Source: DAXETY01 sp051155755
GTDB taxonomy: Bacteria; Desulfobacterota; Desulfobacteria; Desulfobacterales; SG8-13
Assembly: GCA_051155755.1 (NCBI GenBank)
Contig: DAXETY010000035.1
Location: forward strand, 1 to 64,000
Direction: 5' to 3'
DNA: 64,000 nucleotides
A program made the position numbers and the translations under genes. Shown piece by piece: positions 1 to 8,482 of this stretch. The notes under the pieces were generated by a model. The model saw only the letters and a program-made list of their open reading frames with translations. It made no database searches and was not told the DNA's origin. How positions within the stretch are numbered: position 1 is the stretch's first letter; every line of letters starts with the position of its first letter.

Positions 1-1501
1 TGATCACCTTCAGTCCGCCGATGGGCGCATCGTTCTCCGGCGCCCGGGTCATCTTGGCAATGATCGGCTCACCGGCCAGGATGTCGCCGGAGACCTGGTC
101 CGGTGTAAGATCCCGCAGCACGTCTTTCTGCGCCGGTGACGCCGGCGCGTCGATCCGCTCGTACACCGGGCTGCCGAAGGTTTCGGCCAGCCGCTGATAG
201 TGACGGCCGGGATCGGTGCCGGTAACGGCGGTAATCTCGGCTGCCAGCAGATCCATGATGATCCCGTCTTTGTCGGTGGTCCAGACCGATCCGTCCATAC
301 GCAGGAAGGATGCGCCGGCACTTTCCTCACCGCCGAACCCGTAAGCGCCTTTCAGCAGGCCGGTGACAAACCATTTAAAACCCACCGGTACTTCGGCAAC
401 CCGCCGGTTCAGGTGGGCGGCCACCCGGTCGATGCTGCTGCTGCTGACCAGGGTTTTGCCGATTGCGGCATCCATCGGCCAACGATCCCGATGCTGGTAC
501 AGATACCAGATCGCCACGGCCAAAAAGTGGTTGGGATTCATCAGGCCTACGCTGGGTGTGACAATTCCGTGACGATCACAATCCGGGTCGTTACCGAAGG
601 CGATGTCGTAGCGACTTTTCAGATCGATCAGGCGGGCCATGGCAAACGACGACGAGCAATCCATGCGGATTTTGCCGTCTTTGTCCACGGACATGAAGCC
701 GAAAGTCGGATCGACGCGGGGGTTGACGACATCGACATTCAGCCCGTAGTGTTCGGCAACCGGCTGCCAGTACTCCACCGCCGCGCCGCCCATGGGATCG
801 ACGCCGATCTTCAGGCCCGCATTTCGAATAACGGTCATATCGACGACCGTTTCCAGGTCCGCCACATAAGGGTGCACGTAATCGTGCTGCCGGGTGGTTG
901 CGGCGCGCAGCGCCCGCTCGAAGGGAACGCGCTTGACCGAACGGTTTTTCTGCGTCAGGTGTTCGTTGGCCCGATTTTGAATCCAGTTGGTCACTTCCGT
1001 GTCCGCCGGCCCCCCGTGGGGCGGGTTGTATTTGAAACCGCCGTCTTCGGGTGGATTGTGCGAGGGGGTAATGACGATGCCGTCGGCTCGCCGGTGCTTG
1101 TGAGCGCGATTGTGCGTCAACACGGCATGGGAGATCACCGGGGTGGGAGTGTAGCCAAAGCCTGCCTGGATCACGGTATCGACTTCATTGGCGGCCAGCA
1201 CCTCCAGTGCGGTAACCCGACTGGCTTCCGAAAGCGCATGCGTATCCGCACCGAGAAACAGGGGCCCCTTAATGCCGTTGGCCTGTCGATATTCGCAGAT
1301 GGCCTGGGTCGTGGCCAGAACATGCGCCTCGTTGTAGCTGTTTTTCAGAGACGATCCCCGGTGACCCGACGTGCCGAACGAGACCTGTTGGTCGAAGCGC
1401 TCGGGATCCGGCCGGTGGGCGAAATAAGCGCTGACCAGGCGCGGAATGTTGACCAGCAGCGAGGGTGGAGCCGGTTTTCCGGCCAGTTCGTGTGGATTCA
1501 T
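1..1501 (-). CDS. pgm: alpha-D-glucose phosphate-specific phosphoglucomutase, 3'-truncated by window edge
   Basis: Interconverts glucose 1-phosphate and glucose 6-phosphate in the cytoplasm, linking glycolysis to glycogen and nucleotide-sugar synthesis. The first 500 codons are visible; the Escherichia coli enzyme has about 546, so the last roughly 45 lie outside the window. Near the N terminus there is an SFGTSGHRG motif (about residues 41-49). The phosphoserine loop reads TPSHNP with the catalytic serine at about residue 147, essentially the E. coli position. A metal-binding DPDCDR motif and a sugar-binding GGEESAG motif follow. The ATG is preceded by a strong AGGAGG six bases upstream. The enzyme would supply glucose 1-phosphate to the glycogen synthase at 35.8 kb. 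The next gene upstream on this strand, at 1739, is unrelated. Identification is confident. Confidence 0.95.
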   Translation of the reverse strand, partial: MNPHELAGKPAPPSLLVNIPRLVSAYFAHRPDPERFDQQVSFGTSGHRGSSLKNSYNEAHVLATTQAICEYRQANGIKGPLFLGADTHALSEASRVTALEVLAANEVDTVIQAGFGYTPTPVISHAVLTHNRAHKHRRADGIVITPSHNPPEDGGFKYNPPHGGPADTEVTNWIQNRANEHLTQKNRSVKRVPFERALRAATTRQHDYVHPYVADLETVVDMTVIRNAGLKIGVDPMGGAAVEYWQPVAEHYGLNVDVVNPRVDPTFGFMSVDKDGKIRMDCSSSFAMARLIDLKSRYDIAFGNDPDCDRHGIVTPSVGLMNPNHFLAVAIWYLYQHRDRWPMDAAIGKTLVSSSSIDRVAAHLNRRVAEVPVGFKWFVTGLLKGAYGFGGEESAGASFLRMDGSVWTTDKDGIIMDLLAAEITAVTGTDPGRHYQRLAETFGSPVYERIDAPASPAQKDVLRDLTPDQVSGDILAGEPIIAKMTRAPENDAPIGGLKVI

Positions 1502-1620
1502 CGGCAGCCTCCTGTCTCAACCATGGATATGGGAACCTTCCGGAAACCGGCTATTTCCGGATCGAGTCGGGTTTGTAACGGACTGGGTTTGACTCTTGCC
1601 CAACCCGGGTGCCATGCACC

Positions 1621-1733
1621 CGTTGCAAGTTCAACATCGAAGCACAAAAGTGCTTCTGAGTTTTCTTGGCAGCGGCAGGTGCCGCAGGAAGAAAATTCAA
1701 ACCATCCGCTTCGCGGCTGGTTGTTGACTCGGC
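1621..1733 (-). repeat. triple-hairpin repeat, copy 1 (family A)
   Basis: This roughly 113-bp stretch matches, in inverse orientation, the element at 41541-41650. It holds a GAAGCAC/GTGCTTC hairpin at 1639-1656, an imperfect TTTTCTT.../...AAGAAAA stem at about 1661-1694, and a third stem with a GCGAAGCGG core at about 1702-1721. The third stem keeps pairing through a G-U pair. It fills most of the 237-bp spacer between pgm and the NfeD-like gene. Confidence 0.75.
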
Positions 1734-1738
1734 GCCAT

Positions 1739-2185
1739 TCAATTTCGACGGTGCACGATCAGGCGCAGACCGCAAACCGCCGTCACCGTAACCGCTTGCC
1801 CCCTTGGCACCGGCGAATGGCCGGCCGGCACGGAAGCTTTCCACAATTCTCCCCGCACCCGAACGTAACCGGTTGGATCCAGCGGTTCGACGACAGTGCC
1901 CTCGCGGCCCACCATGGAAAAATTATCGCTCTCGCGGTCCCAATCGTAGGCCCGCCAGAGAAACGGATAGAGCACGACGTCCTTGGCAACCCACATCGCC
2001 ACTACGGTCACCGACGCCCAGACCGGAAAATTCCACCAACGCTGTATCCCGGCGACCACCACGACCAGCAGCAGCGTGCCCGGCAACTGCAACAGCGCGT
2101 ATCGAATCAGCAGCCGCGGCTGAAATTTGTCACCGCCGCGGCTCGCTTTGGCCGCTTTCGACATGCGCTCACCGAGTTCGACCAT
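1739..2185 (-). CDS. NfeD-like membrane protein
   Basis: 148-residue protein. Residues about 30-75 form two hydrophobic segments (LPGTLLLVVVVAG and the VWASVTVVAMWVAK region). The C-terminal half, from about MVGREGTVVE to GELWKA, resembles the OB-fold domain of NfeD proteins, which partner membrane SPFH or ClpP-class serine proteases. No such partner gene is adjacent. The start is ambiguous: the first ATG has no clear ribosome site, whereas the ATG at 2164 (MSKAAK) follows a GGTGAG. A frameshifted partial copy of this gene lies at 5093-5262. The family assignment rests on the C-terminal motif read by eye. Confidence 0.7.
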   Translation of the reverse strand: MVELGERMSKAAKASRGGDKFQPRLLIRYALLQLPGTLLLVVVVAGIQRWWNFPVWASVTVVAMWVAKDVVLYPFLWRAYDWDRESDNFSMVGREGTVVEPLDPTGYVRVRGELWKASVPAGHSPVPRGQAVTVTAVCGLRLIVHRRN

Positions 2186-2235
2186 CGTGTTTGCCCACGG
2201 TTGCAGGATGTACCGCCCGAACAGCGATGCTGCGT

Positions 2236-2628
2236 TCAGCGGCCGGGAATGATGATGCGCGAATCTTCCTCTTTTCCCCCGGCGGGGGTCACGATCGAGG
2301 TGCGTTCTTCCTGCTGGTATTTTTTAACCTCTTCGGTCAGCTTTGCCACGGCACCCATCATAGCTTCCGGGAATCTTTTGATGGCCTGCTGAAGGTGTTT
2401 GGCCGATATGAGGGCCTGCACGGGCACCGGGCCCCCCGGGGTCATCAGCTGCGTCTGGCCGACGAACACCGCTTTACGGGTTTTATCCGGTGTTCCATCG
2501 TCTTTTACCGGGTGCAGGCATCGAATGCTGGCGACTTTCAGGTCGGTGTAGGTCTCCTCCCGGTATAGATTTTGTCGATCCACGCTGAAATCGATCTGTT
2601 CGATTTGTCTTTGTTGCGTTTCTTCCAT
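2236..2628 (-). CDS. conserved hypothetical cytosolic protein
   Basis: 130-residue soluble protein without signal peptide or membrane segment. It is rich in charged residues and has recognisable stretches such as DFSVDRQNLYREE, FVGQTQLMTP and a C-terminal RIIIPGR. I recall similar proteins in sulfate-reducing Desulfobacterota, but none with a known function. The ATG at 2628 is chosen because AAGGAG lies about nine bases before it; the longer reading frame only translates through that ribosome site. It lies upstream of the NfeD-like gene on the same strand with a 50-bp gap, so the two may be cotranscribed. Confidence 0.75.
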   Translation of the reverse strand: MEETQQRQIEQIDFSVDRQNLYREETYTDLKVASIRCLHPVKDDGTPDKTRKAVFVGQTQLMTPGGPVPVQALISAKHLQQAIKRFPEAMMGAVAKLTEEVKKYQQEERTSIVTPAGGKEEDSRIIIPGR

Positions 2629-3031
2629 GTCAAAGTGCTCCTTCTTTGTGAGTTGAAGCAATCCTGATAGAATCCCCCTGCCGGCGCAGCCCGTTTTTCA
2701 TCGCCACGGGTGCAATCACGCAAATATTTCTTGTAAACCCCTGGAATGGCTTACGAATTTGCGCTCCCGCGCGTTATCCTTTTCGATCCTTGAAAAGTTG
2801 CCATCTGCGCTTTCGAGGGTTTTTACGAAAACGTCTTGTTTTCTGCCGCGCCGTGTTTTTGCAACTGTAAGAACTCCAGGGATCTTTCGCAACCGCCGCG
2901 ATGGTCGATATTGCCGTTCGGCTCGGAGGGAATTATGGATGTTGCCGGTTGCATCGAGTCCAAAATAGGTTTATCTGTAAAGGTCCTTTAACAATCGGTT
3001 TCGGAAATTCGTAACCGAAGGAAATGCGACG
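2629..3031. other. divergent intergenic region without recognised gene
   Basis: About 400 bp between two divergently transcribed genes, the hypothetical at 2628 on the minus strand and fabH on the plus strand. It should carry both promoters. The stretch 2740-2880 is T-rich. I see no convincing -35/-10 pair, repeat or conserved small ORF. Confidence 0.5.
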
Positions 3032-4045
3032 ATGGATGCGGCCAGAATCACCGGAATCGGCTCGGCGTTTCCCGTGCGACGTCTGACCAACGAAGACCTG
3101 GCGCGACGCCTTGCCGCCGACGGCATCGAAACCAGCGATCGCTGGATCCGGGAGCGCTCCGGGATCCGGGTCAGAAGAATTTCCGACCTCGGCAGCAACG
3201 AAGCGGAAACCAACTCTTCCCTGGGAGCGCGTGCAGCCCTGCGCGCGCTGGAGATGGCCGGGCGCCGCGCCGATGAACTTGACCAGATTCTTTATGCGAC
3301 CTGCACGCCCGACACCCTGCTTCCGTCGACGGCTTGCTGGCTCCAGAAAAAAATCGGTGCCGAAAATGCCTGGGCTGTGGATATCAATGCCGCCTGCTCC
3401 GGTTTTGTCTACGGAGTGGTCATGGCCCAGCAGTTCATCCGCAGCGGGCATGCCCAAACCGTTCTGGTGGTCGGCGCCGAGGTGTTGAGCTCGATCGTCA
3501 ACTGGCAGGACCGTTCGTCCTGCATTCTCTTTGGCGACGGCGCCGGTGCGGCGGTGATCGAGCGCGTTTCGGCCAAATCGCACAGTCGCATATACTGCAG
3601 TCATTTGCAATCCGACGGACGCCTGAGCGGTTTGTTTCATGTCCCGGCCGGGGGCTCGAGCCTGGAGGTCACCCCGGAACGGTATGCCCAAAATCTGCAC
3701 AAAATGCGGATGAACGGCCGAGAGATTTTCAAGGTGGCAGTCCGTACGCTGTCGGAATGTGCCCTGCGCACCCTTGATATGAAAAGAATGTCGGTCATGC
3801 GACTCGACTGGCTGGTCCCGCATCAGGCGAATCTGCGCATCCTCGAGGCCGTGGCCAATCGGCTTGGATTTCCCATGAACAAAGTGGTGGTCAATCTGGA
3901 CCGGTACGGCAACACCTCTGCTGCGACCATTCCCACTGCGCTGGACGAAGCGGTCCGCGACGGTCGCATTCGTGAAGGCGACACGGTTCTGCTGGTGGCC
4001 TTCGGCTCCGGCCTTACGGCCGGTGCCGTGTTGCTGCGCTGGTAA
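3032..4045 (+). CDS. fabH: beta-ketoacyl-ACP synthase III
   Basis: Condenses an acyl-CoA primer with malonyl-ACP to start fatty-acid synthesis in the cytoplasm. At 337 residues it has the normal family length. The catalytic triad is intact by motif: Cys122 in NAACSGF, His264 in VPHQAN and Asn294 in YGNTS. A second typical motif, FGDGAGAAV, lies at about residues 168-176. The gene stands alone, without acpP, fabD or fabG beside it, and converges on the terC-like gene. The isolated position leaves open a specialised primer preference or a role in making a ketoacyl product other than bulk lipid. Confidence 0.92.
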   Translation: MDAARITGIGSAFPVRRLTNEDLARRLAADGIETSDRWIRERSGIRVRRISDLGSNEAETNSSLGARAALRALEMAGRRADELDQILYATCTPDTLLPSTACWLQKKIGAENAWAVDINAACSGFVYGVVMAQQFIRSGHAQTVLVVGAEVLSSIVNWQDRSSCILFGDGAGAAVIERVSAKSHSRIYCSHLQSDGRLSGLFHVPAGGSSLEVTPERYAQNLHKMRMNGREIFKVAVRTLSECALRTLDMKRMSVMRLDWLVPHQANLRILEAVANRLGFPMNKVVVNLDRYGNTSAATIPTALDEAVRDGRIREGDTVLLVAFGSGLTAGAVLLRW

Positions 4046-4101
4046 CTGCTGCCGGGCTGGCGCGTTTCAAATGGACGGGATCGGACAGTCACCCGGCGGC
4101 C

Positions 4102-4893
4102 CTACAGGGCGTGCTTTTGCGGCCGGTGGTCCTCCGGCATCCCGGCACCGGTCGGTGTTTTTCGCAATCTTACCGGTTCCGGCCGACGCCGGCGAATCCG
4201 CATGTTCAGCATTTCCACGAAAACCGCAAAGGCCATCGCGAAGTAGATATAACCCTTGGGGATGTGCAGATCCAGGCCTTCGGCCATCAGTGCCAGTCCG
4301 ATCAACAGCAGAAAGCTCAGGGCCAGAATCTTCAGGGCCGGGTGCTTTTCGATGAAGTGGCTCACCGGCCCGGCGGTAAATATCATAAAACCGATGGCAA
4401 TGACGATGGCCGCGATCATCACCGGCAGTTGACCGACCAGTCCGATGGCGGTGATGACCGAGTCCAGTGAAAATACGATATCCAGTACGGCGATCTGGGC
4501 GATGACACCGGTCAGGGTTGCCTTGCGGCCGGAAGCACGTTGGTGATGACCTTCGGCACCTTCCAGGTTGGCGTGAATTTCCAGGGTGCTTTTTCCCAGC
4601 AGAAACAATCCGCCGGCCAGCATAATCATATCCCTGCCGGAAATTTCCTTGCTCCAGACGGCAAACAGCGGCGTTGTCAATTGCATGATCAAGCTCAGGG
4701 AAAACAGCAGCGCGATGCGCATCAGCAATGCCATGATCAGTCCGATGGTGCGACCTTTTTTCTGGTCTTCGGCCGGCAATCGGCCGGCAAGAATGGCGAT
4801 AAAGATGATGTTGTCGATACCCAGAATGATCTCCAGCGCGGTGAGGGTTAGCAGTGCCACCCATATCTGCGGATCGGTCAGCAACTCCACCAT
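4102..4893 (-). CDS. TerC family integral membrane protein
   Basis: 263-residue polytopic membrane protein of the TerC/YgdQ superfamily. Diagnostic motifs are LEIILGIDNIIFI at about residues 19-31 and a second, internally related motif VLDIVFSLDSVITA about 120 residues later. Each carries the conserved acidic residue thought to bind a divalent metal. Several hydrophobic segments of 18-22 residues are spread along the chain, and an arginine-rich tail closes it. Members are linked to tellurium resistance or manganese export; which applies here cannot be told. The start at 4893 is preceded by GAGGAG. It converges on fabH with 56 bp between them. Confidence 0.88.
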   Translation of the reverse strand: MVELLTDPQIWVALLTLTALEIILGIDNIIFIAILAGRLPAEDQKKGRTIGLIMALLMRIALLFSLSLIMQLTTPLFAVWSKEISGRDMIMLAGGLFLLGKSTLEIHANLEGAEGHHQRASGRKATLTGVIAQIAVLDIVFSLDSVITAIGLVGQLPVMIAAIVIAIGFMIFTAGPVSHFIEKHPALKILALSFLLLIGLALMAEGLDLHIPKGYIYFAMAFAVFVEMLNMRIRRRRPEPVRLRKTPTGAGMPEDHRPQKHAL

Positions 4894-5092
4894 GTTGTTT
4901 TCTCCTCGAGATGGTTGCGAATTCAAATACCGGTAGCAAAAGACACGCGTGTCAGGCAAGCAAGGACTGTCGATTCATTGGATACTGCCGCCAAGATAAC
5001 TTGAGAAGCCACAAAGAGTGCGGCCAGATTATGAATCCTTTTTGCGGGCCGGAAGCATAGACTGGAATTATTAATGATTTGTATACCTAATG

Positions 5093-5262
5093 AATCGTAG
5101 GCCCGCCAGAGAGACGGATAGAGCACGACGTTCCTGGCAACCCACATCGCTATGACGGCCACGGACGCCCAACCCGGAAATCCCACCAGCGCTGTATCCT
5201 GGCAATCCCCACAATCAGCAGCAGCGAGCTCGGCAACTGCAACAGCGCGCATAGAACCAGCA
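5093..5262 (-). pseudogene. degenerate partial duplicate of the NfeD-like gene
   Basis: About 170 bp closely matching positions 1942-2113, the central part of the NfeD-like gene, in the same orientation. Translation gives WASVAVIAMWVARNVVLYP in one frame (WASVTVVAMWVAKDVVLYP in the intact gene) and LCALLQLPSSLLL in another. A one-base deletion where the intact copy reads GGAAAATTCC breaks the frame between them. The start region and the OB-fold domain are missing. It sits in the 535-bp spacer between the terC-like gene and ferredoxin; the rest of that spacer shows nothing recognisable. Confidence 0.8.
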
Positions 5263-5428
5263 GTTTCTGCTGCTTCCACGGCAAAAGAAGTCAGCGCCCC
5301 TTGCATTTGAGCACGCAACGATTATTGTCACACCTGGGTGTTATAAAACCAAAACCGCTGGATCGCGGTCAACGACATCGGCGGCTCGTGCTGTTGACGG
5401 CCGCTGGCATCGACATGGAGGTGTGGTT

Positions 5429-5626
5429 ATGGCGAGACGTGTTGTGATCGACACTGATGAATGCGTGGGCTGTGAAAGCTGCGTGGAACTTTGTGCCGAA
5501 GTTTTTGCTTTTAACGAAGATGAGGAGAAAGCCGAGGTGATCAAGCCCGAAGGCGGCCCGGAAGACTGCATCGAAGAGGCCATGGAATCCTGTCCGACGG
5601 AGTGCATTCACTGGGAAGAGGATTAG
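5429..5626 (+). CDS. mono-cluster [4Fe-4S] ferredoxin
   Basis: 65-residue low-potential electron carrier resembling Desulfovibrio ferredoxin I. Cluster ligands by alignment are Cys12, Cys15 and Cys18 in CVGCESC plus Cys55 in SCP. Cys22 and Cys47 sit where the Desulfovibrio gigas protein has its disulfide. A seventh cysteine, Cys59, replaces the alanine usually found in the SCPAEAI motif, so the tail reads SCPTECI. The acidic middle (NEDEEKAE) is typical. The ATG at 5429 follows GGAGG with eight-base spacing; an earlier in-frame GTG is less likely. A small membrane protein gene follows 16 bp downstream and may be cotranscribed. Confidence 0.93.
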   Translation: MARRVVIDTDECVGCESCVELCAEVFAFNEDEEKAEVIKPEGGPEDCIEEAMESCPTECIHWEED

Positions 5627-5642
5627 CGAGTGAGGATTGCCC

Positions 5643-5894
5643 ATGTTTGAGGTTTTGATCGCAGCCCTGATAACCGCAGCGGTGTTTGCCCTGTTTATCC
5701 TGGCGTTTCTAATCCGTAAACGTCCGCCCGGAAAGCCGGTTCACGTGCACCGCTGCGCGCGCTGCGATTGCGAGCGCAAAGATTCGCAACAGCTGCCCGT
5801 ACATGGACCGATGCCGGATTCCGGCCGCCGGGAGGAATCGGACCCGGCGGCGTCCATCCCACCGGGAAATTGTACGAATACTTCTCACAGATGA
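5643..5894 (+). CDS. small single-span membrane protein with CxxCxC motif
   Basis: 83-residue predicted protein. Residues about 3-24 form one strongly hydrophobic helix (LIAALITAAVFALFILAFLI) followed by an RKRPPGK stop-transfer patch. After it comes the cysteine cluster RCARCDCE at about residues 36-43 and a low-complexity hydrophilic tail. A GTGAGGA lies six bases before the ATG. It lies directly after ferredoxin on the same strand. The cysteines could bind zinc or iron, but no family is recognised and the tail composition is only weakly gene-like. Coding status is probable rather than certain. Confidence 0.5.
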   Translation: MFEVLIAALITAAVFALFILAFLIRKRPPGKPVHVHRCARCDCERKDSQQLPVHGPMPDSGRREESDPAASIPPGNCTNTSHR

Positions 5895-5946
5895 TAGACA
5901 CTTGCAAAGCCCTGATTCGACCCTGCACCGCCGACTCACTTTGCGG

Positions 5947-6387
5947 TCAACCTTCGGTCTGATTTTCCAAAATTCGTTTCAGCTTCTGCAGGTCGTTTCG
6001 GACCTGTTGACGGGCTTTGCGGCGGACCAGAAACCCGGCCAGCTTCAAGCCCTGGAGTTCCAGAACGCCTTGGGTTGTGAAACGGGTACCGCCGTTGACC
6101 GGTTCAAATAGAAAAGAGTTCCGACCCCGCACGGGGCCGGCGACAAGTTGGAAGGTGCATCGTTGATCGGGCACGAATTTGGAGATCACCCCTTCCATCT
6201 CGAGTCGTTGACCCAGAAAGCGATTGACCAACCGATAGGTGGCGCCTTCACCGAACGGGCCGCTGGAAGTTTGCTCGGTGTGGATGACGTCGGTCTGCCA
6301 GTGTGCATTTTTATTCAGGTCGGTCGCATAGGAAAAGACCTGCCTTACCGGGCGATCGATGTAAATACTGTCTTCGATGGTAATCAT
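5947..6387 (-). CDS. SRPBCC (START/Bet v 1-like) family protein
   Basis: 146-residue soluble protein with the polyketide cyclase/dehydrase fold signature. It opens with a beta strand and the motif IDRPVRQVFSYATDLNKNAHWQTDV typical of the first strand and helices, continues with GEGATY and FEPVNGGTRFT strands, and ends in a long basic helix (LVRRKARQQVRNDLQKLKRIL). Such domains bind hydrophobic ligands in a cavity; the ligand here cannot be inferred. The intrinsic terminator at 6469 separates it from the dodecin-like gene upstream, so it is probably transcribed on its own. Confidence 0.8.
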   Translation of the reverse strand: MITIEDSIYIDRPVRQVFSYATDLNKNAHWQTDVIHTEQTSSGPFGEGATYRLVNRFLGQRLEMEGVISKFVPDQRCTFQLVAGPVRGRNSFLFEPVNGGTRFTTQGVLELQGLKLAGFLVRRKARQQVRNDLQKLKRILENQTEG

Positions 6388-6468
6388 ATCGTCCTCAAAT
6401 CATGTTCTCGAATGATTCGGTTCACAGACAGTAATTCGCCCCGGCGATGGTTTCAAGTCTCCCAACGG

Positions 6469-6499
6469 AAAAAGCCCCTGCGATTTCGCAGGGGCTTTT
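6469..6499 (-). terminator. intrinsic terminator of the dodecin-like gene
   Basis: A near-perfect stem with arms AAAAGCCCCTGCGA and its complement is closed by a very short loop and followed on the minus strand by TTTTT. It lies about 110 bp past the dodecin stop and about 80 bp upstream of the SRPBCC start. The A-tract on the other arm would let it act in both directions. Confidence 0.85.
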
Positions 6500-6606
6500 G
6501 AGTCGATGCACGCTCCGATCGATGCCGCCGGCATCCCCTGCCTTTTCCCGCCGATGCCGATACGGCGGCAAACAGGGACGATCGCCGACCTGCCCGGAGC
6601 CCGATT

Positions 6607-6822
6607 TTAATCTTCGCCCGAGTACTTGAACGACAACTTTACCCGGGCCCGAAATGCGGTTACTTTGCCGTTTTCCACTTTCATGTCGAGCTTGATCACC
6701 TCGGCAATGCGCAGATCCCGCAGGCTCTTGGAAGCGGTTTCCACGGCATTCCTGGCAGCCTCCTCCCAGGAAGTTGGACTGGTTCCGATCAGATCGATAA
6801 CCTTGTAAACACTTTCTCCCAT
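6607..6822 (-). CDS. dodecin family protein
   Basis: 71-residue protein with the dodecin layout. It opens with KVIDLIGTSPTSWEEA, follows with a helix and closes with two strands ending ARVKLSFKY. Dodecins form hollow dodecamers that store flavins or related ligands in the cytoplasm. In flavin-binding dodecins a tryptophan just before the FEV strand stacks on the isoalloxazine ring. Here the corresponding stretch reads LRDLRIAEV, so that tryptophan seems to be replaced by isoleucine. The start at 6822 is chosen for the GGGAGG upstream. It is transcribed alone and ends at the terminator at 6469. Confidence 0.88.
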   Translation of the reverse strand: MGESVYKVIDLIGTSPTSWEEAARNAVETASKSLRDLRIAEVIKLDMKVENGKVTAFRARVKLSFKYSGED

Positions 6823-7411
6823 AACTTCCTCCCTTTCATTCGATGTCAACGATCGAAATAACGCCCGGTTTCAGCCTGACCGCTGCAGGAGCGGTGTACG
6901 ATTTCGACCCAACTGATTTCGACGCGGAACGGATTCATCGCCATCGGTTCGATCGATGCAGAGAGGCGCGCAATACGTGCGCGGTGAGCGGATTTCCACT
7001 GACATTGTCGCATCCGCAGAAGAAATCAAACACCTTCGATGTCGCCAGCGTTTCCATTGTATGTAACCAAGCTTCACAGAAGCGTCAAGATGTAATCGAA
7101 AGAAAATGCTTTCCGGTTTCGAGCCGAAGCTTGCCGCCATAGCGGGTTGAAACCGGTAATGGATGATTGCCTCGACCGCATTTCCCATTGATCGCTTTGG
7201 AGCCGGGCCGGATTGCCATGCGTTCGCTTTTTTGCTTGCAAGGGGTCCCGTTTCCCGTTAAAGCAACATTTTCTGCGGTTTCTCGCAGGCGGAGCACCGC
7301 CGGTTCTACCGGCGGCCCGCGGACCGGGCATCCGGCGCGCCGCCCGCTGTGGACATGGTTTTCGGGCCGATGGCTTTCGAATCGGTGCGACGAATTTCAA
7401 CTGTGAGGCTT
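6823..7411. other. divergent intergenic region with one GC-rich hairpin
   Basis: About 590 bp between the dodecin-like gene (minus) and the toroid protein gene (plus). Short ORFs here lack protein-like composition or a ribosome site. A clear hairpin, CCGCCGGT-TCT-ACCGGCGG, lies at 7297-7315, about 97 bp before the downstream start, without a T-tract. Otherwise I see nothing specific. Confidence 0.5.
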
Positions 7412-8440
7412 ATGATTTCGGATCCTTTTGCAAAGCGACCGGAACGCCCGCTGGAAGAGGGCTTGCTGGCCGACGGTATTGCCGCCGTTCAGCGAACCAG
7501 CGGGGAAATCCCCTGGTCGTGCAGCGGTAAGTGCGATCCCTGGGATCACGTCGAAGCTGCGATGGGTTTGTCCATTGGCGGGTTGATCGAGGCGGCGGAG
7601 CGCGCGTATATGTGGCTGGCCTCCGTACAAAACGCCGACGGCAGCTGGTTTGCCGCCTATCGCAACGGCCGGGCGGTCGATCGCACCCGCGACGTCAATT
7701 TCAGTGCCTACATTGCCGTCGGTGTTTTCCAGCACTACTTGATCACCGGCGATCGGCGGTTCCTGGAAGACTTGTGGCCCGCCGTGGAATCCGCCATGCA
7801 GTTCGCGATGGCCATGCAGGCACCCCAGGGAGAAATGTATTGGGCGGTCAGCCCGGCGGGAAAAGTGGACCGAATGGCCCTGCTGACCGGTTCCAGTTCC
7901 ATCTGCATGAGCCTGCGCTGTGCGCTGGCGATCGCAAGGGCTCTCGATTATCGCCGTCCGCACTGGGCACGCGGCCTGGAACAGCTGCAAACCGCCATTG
8001 CCACCAAGCCGCACCGCTTCAACATTGCCAAATCCCGGTATGCAATGGACTGGTATTATCCGGTGCTTTGCGGTGTGCTGACCGGAGAGCGGGCCCGGCG
8101 CCGGCTGGAACATCATTGGAAGCGATTTGTCATTGAATCCCAGGGCGTACGCTGTGTGTTCGACCGTCCCTGGGTGACGATTGCGGAAACCTGCGAACTG
8201 GCGCTGGCCCTGGTTTCCTGTGGTGAACACCAGCTGGCCCGCATCGTTTTCAGCTGGCTGGCAGACAAACGGTACGAGGACGGGTCGTTCTGGGCCGGCT
8301 ATACCTATCCGGATATGACCATCTGGCCCGATGAAAAGCTCACCTGGACCGACGGGGTTGCATTGATGGCCGCCGATGCGATTTTCGGACTCTCCCCTGC
8401 CGCGGAATTGTTTTCACATCGTTTCTGGGGCCTCGTGTAG
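7412..8440 (+). CDS. alpha/alpha-toroid (prenyltransferase/six-hairpin-like) protein
   Basis: 342-residue soluble protein made of repeated helical hairpins. Repeats carry motifs such as WLASVQNADGSWFA at about residue 68 and a late YEDGSFWAGY, the QnxDGSW pattern of terpene-cyclase/prenyltransferase and glycosidase toroids. A run of aromatic residues near WTDGVALMAADAIF closes the fold. Similar proteins are annotated as prenyltransferases without biochemical proof. ATG 7412 is chosen for a GTGAGG five bases upstream; the frame is open further upstream. A hexapeptide acyltransferase follows 42 bp later on the same strand, so the pair may modify a polysaccharide or lipid headgroup, which is inference. 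Confidence 0.65.
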   Translation: MISDPFAKRPERPLEEGLLADGIAAVQRTSGEIPWSCSGKCDPWDHVEAAMGLSIGGLIEAAERAYMWLASVQNADGSWFAAYRNGRAVDRTRDVNFSAYIAVGVFQHYLITGDRRFLEDLWPAVESAMQFAMAMQAPQGEMYWAVSPAGKVDRMALLTGSSSICMSLRCALAIARALDYRRPHWARGLEQLQTAIATKPHRFNIAKSRYAMDWYYPVLCGVLTGERARRRLEHHWKRFVIESQGVRCVFDRPWVTIAETCELALALVSCGEHQLARIVFSWLADKRYEDGSFWAGYTYPDMTIWPDEKLTWTDGVALMAADAIFGLSPAAELFSHRFWGLV

Positions 8441-8482
8441 CGGCGTCGATGCGTTGAACGAGGCCGGCAATGAGAGAATCCC

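Noticed and set aside
200..2392. 730-codon plus-strand ORF
   Set aside because: It runs antisense through pgm, the NfeD-like gene and part of the next gene. Its translation has no family motif, while the minus strand encodes clear proteins with ribosome sites.
6843..7142. 99-codon plus-strand ORF next to the dodecin-like gene
   Set aside because: The start has no good ribosome site and the translation shows no fold-like pattern; the region is more likely a divergent promoter spacer.
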